Counted from the stretch's first letter, positions 1-6,039 are shown. The stretch is 6,039 nucleotides of DNA from Fidelibacterota bacterium (GCA_023134755.1 JAGLUM010000318.1:1-6039), one strand, 5' to 3'. The notes: generated by a model not told the origin, from the sequence alone. Numbers and translations: made by a program.

Positions 1-444
1 ATCCGGCACAAAAGAGGAAATATTTCCTCCGAGTACTGCAATTTCTTTTATTAAAGATGAACTGAGATAGGTATACTTTTCTTTTGGCATTAGAAAGACA
101 GATTCAACATCTTTCCCGATCTTACGGTTTATCAAGGCCATCTGAAATTCATATTCAAAATCGGAAATTGCCCGCAGTCCGCGAATCATGGCTATTGCAC
201 CTTTTTGATGACAATAATCAACGATGAGTGAATTAAAAGAATCAACCTCGACATGTGAAATACCCCGGATAGATTCCTGTATCATTGCAACACGTTCTTC
301 GATGGAAAATAATGGGGTTTTTTCTATGTTGTCGGCCACAGCGACAATAACGGTATCAAATATTTTTACCGCGCGCTTGATAATGTCCAAATGGCCATTT
401 GTAATTGGATCAAATGTCCCGGGATAGATAGCGATTCGATGCAT
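1..444 (-). CDS. coaD: Phosphopantetheine adenylyltransferase (CoaD), 3' end cut by window edge
   Basis: CoaD transfers AMP from ATP to 4'-phosphopantetheine to give dephospho-CoA, the penultimate step of cytoplasmic coenzyme A synthesis. The first 148 residues are visible, and CoaD proteins are usually about 160, so only the C-terminal helix is missing. The N-terminus reads [20 protein letters not shown], with the nucleotidyltransferase T/HxGH signature at residues 15-18 (TNGH). [12 protein letters not shown] follows, with Arg88 and Arg91 at the same numbers as the E. coli substrate-binding arginines. The ISSS-type ATP motif appears as LSSSLIKE around residues 127-134, then GGNISSFVP. The ATG start is fixed by AGGAGG four bases upstream and by the canonical N-terminus. 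The gene is divergent from the PBP gene, so its usual partner rsmD is not directly upstream; what lies downstream is outside the window. No active-site residue expected in this part is missing. Identification is from sequence motifs and is very secure. Confidence 0.97.
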   Translation of the reverse strand, partial: MHRIAIYPGTFDPITNGHLDIIKRAVKIFDTVIVAVADNIEKTPLFSIEERVAMIQESIRGISHVEVDSFNSLIVDYCHQKGAIAMIRGLRAISDFEYEFQMALINRKIGKDVESVFLMPKEKYTYLSSSLIKEIAVLGGNISSFVPD

Positions 445-448
445 ATTA

Positions 449-454
449 CCTCCT
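449..454 (-). promoter_or_regulatory. Strong Shine-Dalgarno site of coaD
   Basis: On the minus strand AGGAGG sits four bases before the coaD ATG. It is the only strong ribosome binding site in the window and supports the chosen coaD start. The other visible starts have a weak site (glyQS) or none that I can see (the PBP gene). Confidence 0.8.
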
Positions 455-456
455 AC

Positions 457-480
457 AATGCAAACTTATAAGTTTACATT
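457..480. promoter_or_regulatory. 24-bp near-perfect palindrome, candidate operator upstream of coaD
   Basis: The centre, positions 462-475, is a perfect 14-bp palindrome, AAACTTATAAGTTT. Four more pairs on each side also match (457-460 with 477-480), with only the pair 461/476 mismatched, so 22 of 24 positions are symmetric. It starts three bases upstream of the coaD Shine-Dalgarno site, inside the expected leader or promoter of coaD, and lies 162 bases before the PBP ATG. On the minus strand it contains TAAGTTTG, which fits the Bacteroidota -7 box TAnnTTTG, but no -33 TTG lies at the usual distance. A dimeric repressor site or a short RNA hairpin would both explain the symmetry. I do not assign a regulator. 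Confidence 0.5.
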
Positions 481-505
481 ATTTTTTTTTGATGAACAAT
501 TAATA

Positions 506-523
506 ATTGCAAGCATTTGCAAT
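506..523. repeat. Inverted repeat ATTGCAA-4-TTGCAAT in the divergent intergenic region
   Basis: ATTGCAA (506-512) and its reverse complement TTGCAAT (517-523) are separated by GCAT. The site lies in the middle of the 197-base coaD/PBP intergenic region, about 26 bases from the larger palindrome. With a four-base spacer and an AT-rich 7-bp arm it is too weak to be a terminator. It could be a protein binding site serving either divergent gene. Chance formation in AT-rich DNA is possible. Confidence 0.3.
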
Positions 524-536
524 AATAAGCTATGAA
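507..536 (+). promoter_or_regulatory. Weak candidate promoter for the PBP gene
   Basis: TTGCAA (507-512) and TATGAA (531-536) are separated by 18 bases and match the sigma-70 -35 and -10 consensus at four of six positions each. The -35 element coincides with the left arm of the ATTGCAA inverted repeat, so a protein bound there could block it. An A/T tract (nine T at 482-490) lies just upstream. The match is modest and the region is AT-rich, so this is only a candidate. Confidence 0.25.
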
Positions 537-641
537 TTTTCCATGGAAAAACCTTGAATCAAAGTAGTTGCTCACAAGATCCTTCCATTTTCATATTTTA
601 GCATTTTGAAAAAGACAAAGTTATTGGTAAATTTTGTGTTG

Positions 642-3182
642 ATGTGGCATATTATTAAAAAATCTTTCTGGATAGGTATCGGGATCTTTTTGGTCAGCGG
701 ACTCATTATTGGCGGCCTGTTGATCTATGTATCTCAGGATTTACCAAATTTAGAAGATTTAGAGCGTTTTGAACCGGATGTTGTTTCCACAGTTTACTCT
801 TCAGATGGAGAAGTTTTAACAGAATTCGGTATAAAAAACCGAACCTTAGTACCCTTAGATTCCATTCCCGATTATGTTAAAGATGCTATTTTGTCAACGG
901 AAGACAAACAGTTTTATTCCCACTGGGGAATGGATATGCGTCGTTTTACGAAGGCTGTATTGGTTAATATTACCCAGGGATTCGGTGCGGAGGGTGCCTC
1001 TACTCTCACTCAGCAGTTAGCACGTACACTGCACTTGAACCGTCAGGAGACCATTAAACGTAAGGTGCAGGAACTGATCGTTGCCATTTTAATTGAACGT
1101 ACCTACTCCAAAACCGAAATTCTGGAGATGTACCTTAATTCCTCATTTATGGGCCACGGATGCTACGGAATTCAAGCAGCAGCCGGTTATTATTTCTCTA
1201 AAGATGTACATGATCTAACACTGGATGAATCTGCAATGCTGATCGGTATTCTGCCTGCGCCCAGCCGTTTTTCACCGAGATTTTATCATGACCGGGCTAT
1301 TCGCAGACGTAATTTGGTCTTACGCAATATGGTCCGAAATAATACGATCACGCAGCAGCAGTTTATGGACGGATTGTCGTCAGAAACGCCTGTTAATTAT
1401 ATTGAAAACAAAAGTTTAGCACCATATTTTACTGAGTATGTCCGCCAAGAGGTTGCACAATTCTGTCGTACACAGGGTATTGATTATTACCGTGACGGCC
1501 TGCAAATTTTCACCACACTTAATCATCAAATGCAGGATATCGCCCATGAATCCATCAAAAATCAGTTGGTCGAACAACAGAAGGTGTTGGATAAAAGTTT
1601 ATTGAGCAATCCGGAATTTTTACTTAAGATCTATAAGCAATATTTCCCCTATCAGCGAATTCCTCTACGGTATTTTTCGGATTATATGATAATATCTATT
1701 AAACCCAATGAGGAAAAACCACCTGCATCAGACCTTCCTATCATGTATAACTTCTTTTCGAATCCCATTGATACTTCTTCCCGGTCGTCTGATTCTTTTA
1801 TATTCGCTCAGGATACCGCGCTTGCACTTTCACCCATGCATTCGGAGCTACGCCAGATCGTCCCGAGTATTAGCTATGATTCACTGGATTACTTCTCTCT
1901 CATATTCTCTCTGCTTCCAGACGATGAACGCATGATGATAAAAAAAGATGTCTATCAGCCCTTTGTGTATGATACCTTGTATCAGGATACATCGCTCTAT
2001 CGTTTTTTCTTAACCGATTCGCTGTGCCGTGATTCCATTACATTTGATTCTAAAATGTGGTATACCATTGTCGTTGATTCTACCAGTTTGATCATGGATT
2101 CACTGCTTTCTGCTTTGCCGCTTAAACCTAAAATCGTACAGGCCAGTATTTTTTCAATTGATCCGGCAACGGGTGCCATTCGTGTCATGATCGGCGGACG
2201 GGACTTTGAAGAAAGCAAATTTAACCGGGCAGTACAGGCTAAACGGCAGCCGGGGTCTACATTCAAACCTTTTGTTTATACTTCCGTAATCGACAATGGA
2301 TATTCTCCTGCAACTCAATTGCTGAATCAACCTCCCGCCATTCCACAGCCCGACGGAAAGCTATGGATCCCCAGAAATTTCGATAACAGTACCGGTGGAT
2401 TAATGACCATTCGTGATGGATTAAAAAATTCGGTCAACTTGATAGCTGCCAATGCTATTACGCAATTAACCACTCCGGAAATTGTCATTGATTATGCCCG
2501 CAAAATGGGTATTACAACCAGATTACCGGCCTATCCTTCGCTGGCACTCGGTAGCGGTGAGGTCATTTTATGTGATATGGTATCTGCCTATGCTGTTTTT
2601 GCAAACAAAGGCATCTGGAATCTTCCATTTGCAATTTACCGCATTTTAGACCGAAACGGCCGTGAGATATATCGCAGTCCACAAGAAACCCGGGAAATAT
2701 TAAGTGCAGAAACCACCTATTTGATGGATAACATGCTGCAATCAGTCATATCTCAGGGTACCGGCATAAAAATTCCGAACACTTATAAATTCCGGGTTCC
2801 CTGCGGCGGAAAAACCGGAACAACCAATGACTATACGGATGCATGGTTTGTGGGATTTACTCCGCTTCTGGCTACCGGAGTATGGGTTGGAGTAGACGAT
2901 TCGCGTGTACCGCTTGGATATAAGCAATCAGGTTCCTGTGCCGCATTGCCTATCTGGGCAACGTTTATGAAAAACACCTATAAAACCCTGCAATTGCCTG
3001 CAGTGGATTTTGAACAGCCTCCAACCGTACGCAAATTCAAAATATGCAAGGTCAGCAAAAAAATACCTACCCCGTTTTGTCCTGTTGAGTATGAGCTCTT
3101 CAATGTACGTTATGCACCCAAAGAAGAATGCGATATACACGGCATTGAAGTAAAAGAACAGTCCACCGGAATAGATTTTTAG
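642..3182 (+). CDS. mrcA: Class A penicillin-binding protein 1A (bifunctional glycosyltransferase/transpeptidase) with long interdomain insert
   Basis: This enzyme polymerises lipid II into glycan strands and cross-links the peptides on the outer face of the inner membrane. From the ATG it has 846 residues. One membrane anchor spans about 9-31. The GT51 domain (about 50-240) shows EDKQFYSHWG with catalytic Glu87, GASTLTQQ (118-125), RKVQE with Glu144, and KTEILEMYLN (157-166). The transpeptidase domain (about 499-790) shows STFK with nucleophile Ser539 and Lys542, SVN (597-599) and KTGT (724-727). The tail carries Cys802, Cys813 and CDIH (830-833), a pattern common at PBP1A ends. Between the domains lies an insert of about 185 residues (about 314-498), much longer than a usual linker and rich in Asp-Ser/Thr. 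A TTG at 606 would add 12 residues; neither start has a clear ribosome binding site, so ATG was preferred. All catalytic motifs are intact. The family symbol may also be ponA. Confidence 0.96.
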   Translation: MWHIIKKSFWIGIGIFLVSGLIIGGLLIYVSQDLPNLEDLERFEPDVVSTVYSSDGEVLTEFGIKNRTLVPLDSIPDYVKDAILSTEDKQFYSHWGMDMRRFTKAVLVNITQGFGAEGASTLTQQLARTLHLNRQETIKRKVQELIVAILIERTYSKTEILEMYLNSSFMGHGCYGIQAAAGYYFSKDVHDLTLDESAMLIGILPAPSRFSPRFYHDRAIRRRNLVLRNMVRNNTITQQQFMDGLSSETPVNYIENKSLAPYFTEYVRQEVAQFCRTQGIDYYRDGLQIFTTLNHQMQDIAHESIKNQLVEQQKVLDKSLLSNPEFLLKIYKQYFPYQRIPLRYFSDYMIISIKPNEEKPPASDLPIMYNFFSNPIDTSSRSSDSFIFAQDTALALSPMHSELRQIVPSISYDSLDYFSLIFSLLPDDERMMIKKDVYQPFVYDTLYQDTSLYRFFLTDSLCRDSITFDSKMWYTIVVDSTSLIMDSLLSALPLKPKIVQASIFSIDPATGAIRVMIGGRDFEESKFNRAVQAKRQPGSTFKPFVYTSVIDNGYSPATQLLNQPPAIPQPDGKLWIPRNFDNSTGGLMTIRDGLKNSVNLIAANAITQLTTPEIVIDYARKMGITTRLPAYPSLALGSGEVILCDMVSAYAVFANKGIWNLPFAIYRILDRNGREIYRSPQETREILSAETTYLMDNMLQSVISQGTGIKIPNTYKFRVPCGGKTGTTNDYTDAWFVGFTPLLATGVWVGVDDSRVPLGYKQSGSCAALPIWATFMKNTYKTLQLPAVDFEQPPTVRKFKICKVSKKIPTPFCPVEYELFNVRYAPKEECDIHGIEVKEQSTGIDF
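1971..2102 (+). repeat. Five-residue Asp-Ser/Thr register within the PBP insert
   Basis: Within the PBP interdomain insert, Asp followed by Ser or Thr occurs at residues 444, 449, 459, 464, 469 and 479 (counting from the ATG at 642), all in one five-residue register. A seventh pair at 486 is out of step. The skipped positions keep the spacing but not the Asp. The DNA is only loosely repetitive (GATTC and GATAC recur), so the pattern is kept at protein level or is an old, diverged tandem expansion. Residues between the pairs are often aromatic or aliphatic (Leu, Tyr, Phe, Ile, Val). It resembles the Asp-Thr/Asp-Ser-rich low-complexity runs I associate with FCB envelope proteins. Confidence 0.5.
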
Positions 3183-3193
3183 TTTGCCTCACA

Positions 3194-3224
3194 CAAAGAC
3201 ATCAAGATAACCAAAGTCACAAAG
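3194..3224 (+). repeat. Degenerate CAAAG short repeats after the PBP gene
   Basis: CAAAG or one-mismatch copies begin at 3194, 3202 (TCAAG), 3212 and 3220, spaced 8, 10 and 8 bases. The tract starts 12 bases after the PBP stop codon. It resembles the ACACAAAGnCACAAAG-type intergenic repeats I recall from several Gram-negative and FCB genomes, but with only four degenerate copies it could be chance or a decayed remnant. It has no coding potential. Confidence 0.3.
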
Positions 3225-3255
3225 ATATTTAAGTTAATATTATTTTATGCTATAC

Positions 3256-3271
3256 GTCGAGACGGGTCGAC
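3256..3271. repeat. Small inverted repeat GTCGA-6-TCGAC
   Basis: GTCGA (3256-3260) and TCGAC (3267-3271) flank GACGGG. This GC-rich patch stands out in an AT-rich intergenic stretch 16 bases before the terminator. A 5-bp stem is too short to call a terminator. It may be a fragment of a dispersed repeat. Confidence 0.25.
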
Positions 3272-3286
3272 AGGTCTTTACAAAGC

Positions 3287-3312
3287 AAAACAGGCCGTTT
3301 CCGGCCTGTTTT
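3287..3312. terminator. Bidirectional rho-independent terminator between the PBP gene and glyQS
   Basis: AAAACAGGCCG (3287-3297) and CGGCCTGTTTT (3302-3312) are perfect reverse complements around the loop TTTC, giving an 11-bp stem with a GC-rich core. On the plus strand the hairpin is followed by AATTATAT after its own T run, 105 bases past the PBP stop codon. On the minus strand it ends in TTTTGCTTT, 24 bases past the glyQS stop codon. Its place between two convergent genes and the A/T runs on both sides make a two-way terminator the natural reading. Confidence 0.85.
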
Positions 3313-3335
3313 AATTATATCTAAGTTGTTTATCA

Positions 3336-4655
3336 TTAAAGATTTACTTTCTCTATAATCAGCGATACAACCTTATCAATCGGAACGCGCTCCTGTTTGA
3401 GGGTATCACGGTCACGAAGGGTTACACACTTATCTTCCAGAGATTCATGATCTACGGTCAGGCAGAAGGGTGTCCCGATCTCATCCTGGCGGCGATAACG
3501 CTTACCAATGGAACCTCCGTCATCATAAATAGCGGCAACATGTTTGCGCAGATCATTATATAATTTTCGGGCAACTTCAGGCATACCTTCTTTTTTGAAC
3601 AGCGGGAATATCGCAACCTTGAAAGGCGCAACTTTGGGTGAAAAGCGCATAACAATGCGATCATTTTCTTCATCTTCCCAATAAGCATCCGTCATGATGG
3701 TCAATACGGTGCGATCCACGCCTGCAGAGGTTTCAATTATTGCTGGAATAATTTTGGCGCCGCGGTTTTCCTGGTCTACATACTGCAGTTTCTTTTTACT
3801 GTATTCGATATGCTGTGTCAAGTCAAAGGTACCGCGATCCGCAATTCCTTCCAATTCTGAAAAGCCGTAGGGAAATTCGTATTCAATATCATAACAGGCT
3901 ATGGAATAATGCGCTAATTCATCTTTAGTGTGCGGGCGTAAACGCAGTTTCTCGGGGTTTATTCCCAGCGATTTATACCAGTTTAAGCGTTCCTGTAACC
4001 AGTATTCGAGCCATTGAGCATTTTCTCCCGGTCGAATAAAAAATTCCATTTCCATTTGTTCGAATTCCCGGGTTCTAAAAATAAAATTACCGGTAGTGAT
4101 CTCATTACGGAAGGCCTTTCCAAGCTGACCAATACCAAAAGGAAGTTTGACACGGTTGGATGAAACTATATTATTAAAATTTACAAAAATTCCCTGCGCG
4201 GTTTCCGGACGCAGATAAACATCCAGTGCGCTTTCATCAGTTGAACCGAGTTTGGTCTTGAACATAAGATTGAATTGTTTGGATTCCGCCAATTTTCCCC
4301 CGCATTCGGGACAGTTTTTTGAATCTTCAGGAAGATGGTCAATACGATATCGGCGTTTACATTTTTTACATTCAATCATCGGGTCATGAAAATTATTCAC
4401 GTGTCCGGATGCTTCCCAGACTTTAGGATGCATCATGATAGCTGTATCCATGCCGAGAACATTTTCACGGGATGTGATCATGTCCTGCCACCAGAGGTTT
4501 TTAACATTGCGCTTAAGTTCAACACCCATGGGTCCGTAATCATATACCGCATTGATACCATCGTAAATTTCACTGCTTTGAAATACAAATCCACGTCGGC
4601 GTGACAGTGCAACTATTTTTTCCATTAAGGGATAAGATATCGGTTTGCTGGACAT
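3336..4655 (-). CDS. glyQS: Glycyl-tRNA synthetase, single-chain alpha2 (class II) type
   Basis: This enzyme charges tRNA-Gly with glycine using ATP in the cytoplasm. The 439-residue product is the homodimeric form shared with eukaryotes, archaea and some bacteria, not the alpha2beta2 GlyQ/GlyS form of E. coli. Class II motif 1 lies around GVELKRNVKNLWW (44-56). RPETAQGIF (149-157) is a GlyRS hallmark. Motif 2 runs from FRNEI (182-186) to about 206, with Arg183 and Glu185. Motif 3 is IETSAGVDRTVL (307-318), with Arg315. A four-cysteine zinc ribbon, Cys96, Cys99, Cys115 and Cys118, sits in the insertion after motif 1. The C-terminal anticodon-binding domain (about 343-438) includes DEIGTPFCLTVD and a VTLRDRD strand. 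The length is at the short end for bacterial homologues but no domain is missing. The ATG has GAGG five bases upstream. glyS is also used as a symbol. Transcription ends at the shared hairpin. Confidence 0.98.
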   Translation of the reverse strand: MSSKPISYPLMEKIVALSRRRGFVFQSSEIYDGINAVYDYGPMGVELKRNVKNLWWQDMITSRENVLGMDTAIMMHPKVWEASGHVNNFHDPMIECKKCKRRYRIDHLPEDSKNCPECGGKLAESKQFNLMFKTKLGSTDESALDVYLRPETAQGIFVNFNNIVSSNRVKLPFGIGQLGKAFRNEITTGNFIFRTREFEQMEMEFFIRPGENAQWLEYWLQERLNWYKSLGINPEKLRLRPHTKDELAHYSIACYDIEYEFPYGFSELEGIADRGTFDLTQHIEYSKKKLQYVDQENRGAKIIPAIIETSAGVDRTVLTIMTDAYWEDEENDRIVMRFSPKVAPFKVAIFPLFKKEGMPEVARKLYNDLRKHVAAIYDDGGSIGKRYRRQDEIGTPFCLTVDHESLEDKCVTLRDRDTLKQERVPIDKVVSLIIEKVNL

Positions 4656-4779
4656 GAAAACCTCAAATTATTTTATTTTTGTTATATTCTTTCATCAATT
4701 TATTCTTTTTTCAAATCTGCTTCGTCATTTTCAATTCAGGCAGGTTGAGATCAAGTTATAAACCCTCTTTTTCATCTTC
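4656..4779. other. AT-rich gap between topA and glyQS
   Basis: Besides the candidate glyQS promoter and ribosome binding site, this gap is pyrimidine-rich on the plus strand and has no hairpin good enough for a topA terminator. I see no small ORF or RNA gene in it. The lack of a terminator leaves read-through from topA into glyQS possible. Confidence 0.5.
4670..4698 (-). promoter_or_regulatory. Candidate promoter for glyQS
   Basis: On the minus strand TTGATG (4698-4693) and TAAAAT (4675-4670) are 17 bases apart. They match the -35 consensus at four of six positions and the -10 at five of six. A transcript starting about seven bases downstream would have a leader of only some eight bases and would cut into the GAGG site at 4664-4661. 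Either the leader is very short, the element is fortuitous in this AT-rich gap, or glyQS is read mainly from the topA side. Confidence 0.3.
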
Positions 4780-6039
4780 TTACTTTTTCTTTTTTTTCTT
4801 CTCTTTGCTCTTTTCAATGATCTCATTGCATTTATCGGAAGTTAGTTTCTCAAGGTCTGTTCCTTTGGGGATCTTATAGTTTTTGCCCGATTTTGTAATA
4901 TAGGGACCGTAGTGTCCATTGAGAACCTGAATTTTCTCTTTCGAAAAATCATGAATTATCTTTTTGCGCTGTTTTTCACGGCCATCTTCAATAATCTCAA
5001 TAGCTCGATCACGATCGACCTGTGCCGGTACATCGGATTTTCCTAACGCATAAAATTTACTTTTATGTTTGACATAGGGACCAAAACGACCAAAAGAAAC
5101 CAAGATAGGTTCATCTTCGTAATTACCTATCGTTTTCGGGAAAGTCAGTAGATCAAGGGCTTCCTTCAGGGTGATAGAATCGATACGCTGGTCTTTTTGC
5201 AGACTGGCAAAACGGGGTTTTTCTTCGGTTTTGGATTCGCCTAGCTGAACCATGGGGCCAAAACGGCCAATCTTTACATAAACATTTTTACCGGACTGCG
5301 GATCAACTCCCACTAAACGCTCGCCCTTGAAGGATTCCTTTGTATCTTGCGTCGCTTCTATCTTAGCCTGAAATGGTTTATAGAATTCTCTGATCATCTC
5401 ATGCCATTCAATTTTCCCGTTAGCAATCTCATCAAAATCCTGTTCGATATGTGCAGTAAAATTGTAATTAATGACATCATCGAAAAATTTCACAAGGAAA
5501 CTGTTTACCACACGTGCGATATCAGTAGGAAAAAGTTTGGATTTAACCACAGCCGTTTTTTCTATTTTTACTTCCCGCAGTACAGTATTATTCTCCAGAC
5601 TTAGCTGACGGTACTCCCGATCAACACCGGAGTGGTTTTTCTTAACCACATAGTCTCGTTTCTGGATGGTGGAGATGGTTGGCGCGTATGTTGAAGGTCG
5701 GCCGATACCCAGTTCCTCCATTTTTTTTACAAGCATAGGCTCGGAGTAGCGGGCAGGTGGCTGAGTAAACTTTTCCGTTGCATTCATTTCATTAAGAACC
5801 AGCTTATCCCCTTCTGTCATGGCTGGAAGTAATTTATCTTTGTCGTCATTATTTTGATAGACCTTCATAAAACCCGGGAATGTGATAACCTCTCCCTTGG
5901 CTTCAAAACGTTCGGCATTTTTATCATTTTTTATCTGAACCGTAGTGCGTTCAATATCTGCTGCTGCCATCTGCGACGCCATGGTACGTTTCCATATTAA
6001 GCGGTACAGACTTTTAATATTTTTATTTTCTCCTGCTTC
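4780..6039 (-). CDS. topA: DNA topoisomerase I, C-terminal half (5' end beyond window)
   Basis: Type IA topoisomerase relaxes negative supercoils through a transient 5'-phosphotyrosine strand break. The last 419 residues are visible; TopA is usually about 700-850, so the TOPRIM domain and catalytic tyrosine lie outside. The frame is open to the edge and begins EAGENKNIKSLYRLIWKRT, matching the family's LYxLIWxR(x)xASQM region, so the Met at 5982 is internal. PPARYSEPMLVKKMEELGIG and the following RPSTYAPTIS (fragment residues about 94-122) form the conserved core segment. KLFPTDI and NYNFTAHIEQDFDEIANG follow. Three C-terminal topoisomerase repeats are marked by GRFGP (258-262), GRFGP (317-321) and GHYGP (375-379), 58-59 residues apart. 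Only one Cys occurs in the visible part, so there are no zinc fingers, unlike E. coli TopA. This arrangement is typical of Bacteroidota-like and some other lineages. The protein ends in six lysines. The gene is co-directional with glyQS across a 124-base gap. Confidence 0.97.
   Translation of the reverse strand, partial: EAGENKNIKSLYRLIWKRTMASQMAAADIERTTVQIKNDKNAERFEAKGEVITFPGFMKVYQNNDDKDKLLPAMTEGDKLVLNEMNATEKFTQPPARYSEPMLVKKMEELGIGRPSTYAPTISTIQKRDYVVKKNHSGVDREYRQLSLENNTVLREVKIEKTAVVKSKLFPTDIARVVNSFLVKFFDDVINYNFTAHIEQDFDEIANGKIEWHEMIREFYKPFQAKIEATQDTKESFKGERLVGVDPQSGKNVYVKIGRFGPMVQLGESKTEEKPRFASLQKDQRIDSITLKEALDLLTFPKTIGNYEDEPILVSFGRFGPYVKHKSKFYALGKSDVPAQVDRDRAIEIIEDGREKQRKKIIHDFSKEKIQVLNGHYGPYITKSGKNYKIPKGTDLEKLTSDKCNEIIEKSKEKKKKKK

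Noticed and set aside
224..427. Open frame of 67 codons on the plus strand
   Set aside because: It lies antisense inside coaD, whose minus-strand frame is intact and carries all family motifs.
457..480. BirA-type operator (TTGTAAAC...GTTTACAA)
   Set aside because: The half-sites are similar, but BirA sites have a spacer of about 14-16 bases. Here the halves are separated by only about six, and coaD is not a biotin gene.
1708..1935. 75-codon plus-strand frame overlapping the PBP insert
   Set aside because: It is out of frame within the PBP. The PBP reading frame is continuous through the insert, so there is no sign of a frameshift or a separate gene here.
1997..2266. 89-codon minus-strand frame inside the PBP gene, with similar short frames near 2742-2927 and 2928-3140
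   Set aside because: These are antisense shadows of a well-supported PBP1A, with no ribosome binding site and no recognisable product.
3287..3312. Possible CRISPR or recombination-site repeat
   Set aside because: It is a single hairpin with flanking A/T runs between convergent genes, which is fully explained as a terminator.
4335..4604. 89-codon plus-strand frame opposite glyQS, and an 85-codon frame at 5347-5604 opposite topA
   Set aside because: Both are antisense to genes with clear family motifs and have no plausible initiation signals.
4679..4879. 66-codon plus-strand frame rich in Phe and Ser across the topA stop codon
   Set aside because: The Phe-rich composition is simply the reverse complement of the lysine-rich topA tail plus an AT-rich gap.
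5982..5984. Met codon as the start of topA
   Set aside because: The same frame stays open to the window edge and encodes the conserved LYRLIWKRT segment just before it, so this Met is internal.

Overview
The window holds four recognisable housekeeping genes, two of them cut by the window edges. From left to right they are: the 5' part of coaD (phosphopantetheine adenylyltransferase, minus strand), a complete class A penicillin-binding protein of the PBP1A type (plus strand), a complete single-chain glycyl-tRNA synthetase (minus strand), and the C-terminal half of DNA topoisomerase I, topA (minus strand). Coding density is high and the longest gap between genes is about 200 bases. I see no transposase, integrase, CRISPR array, tRNA or rRNA, and base composition looks even across the genes. 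This is chromosomal core sequence and not an accessory island.

Organism: clearly bacterial, Gram-negative-like, and fairly AT-rich. The topoisomerase has a zinc-finger-free tail of three G-x-[FY]-G-P repeats, with phrases such as LFPTDI, YNFTA and EKPRFASL that I associate with Bacteroidota and relatives. The glycyl-tRNA synthetase is the alpha2 type. The PBP1A has a very large insert between its two enzymatic domains with recurring Asp-Ser/Thr. Together these suggest the FCB superphylum (Bacteroidota, Ignavibacteriota, Calditrichota, KSB1 or Marinimicrobia-like lineages). The strong AGGAGG before coaD argues against a typical Bacteroidia member, where Shine-Dalgarno sites are usually weak. 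The placement is inference from remembered family features and is not firm.

Layout: coaD and the PBP gene are divergent. They share a control region with a 24-bp near-perfect palindrome next to the coaD ribosome binding site and a second, smaller inverted repeat. The PBP gene and glyQS converge on a strong hairpin (11-bp stem, 4-base loop) that can end transcription from both sides. Between the PBP stop codon and that hairpin lies a short tract of degenerate CAAAG repeats and a small GTCGA inverted repeat. topA and glyQS run in the same direction with a 124-base AT-rich gap, so they may be cotranscribed or glyQS may have its own promoter.

The genes do not form one pathway: they cover CoA synthesis, peptidoglycan synthesis, translation and DNA supercoiling. 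I found no undescribed multi-gene system. The best lead is the roughly 185-residue insert in the PBP, including a stretch with Asp-Ser/Thr in a five-residue register. It lies where E. coli PBP1a carries its lipoprotein-docking domain. The coaD/PBP intergenic palindrome is the second lead.
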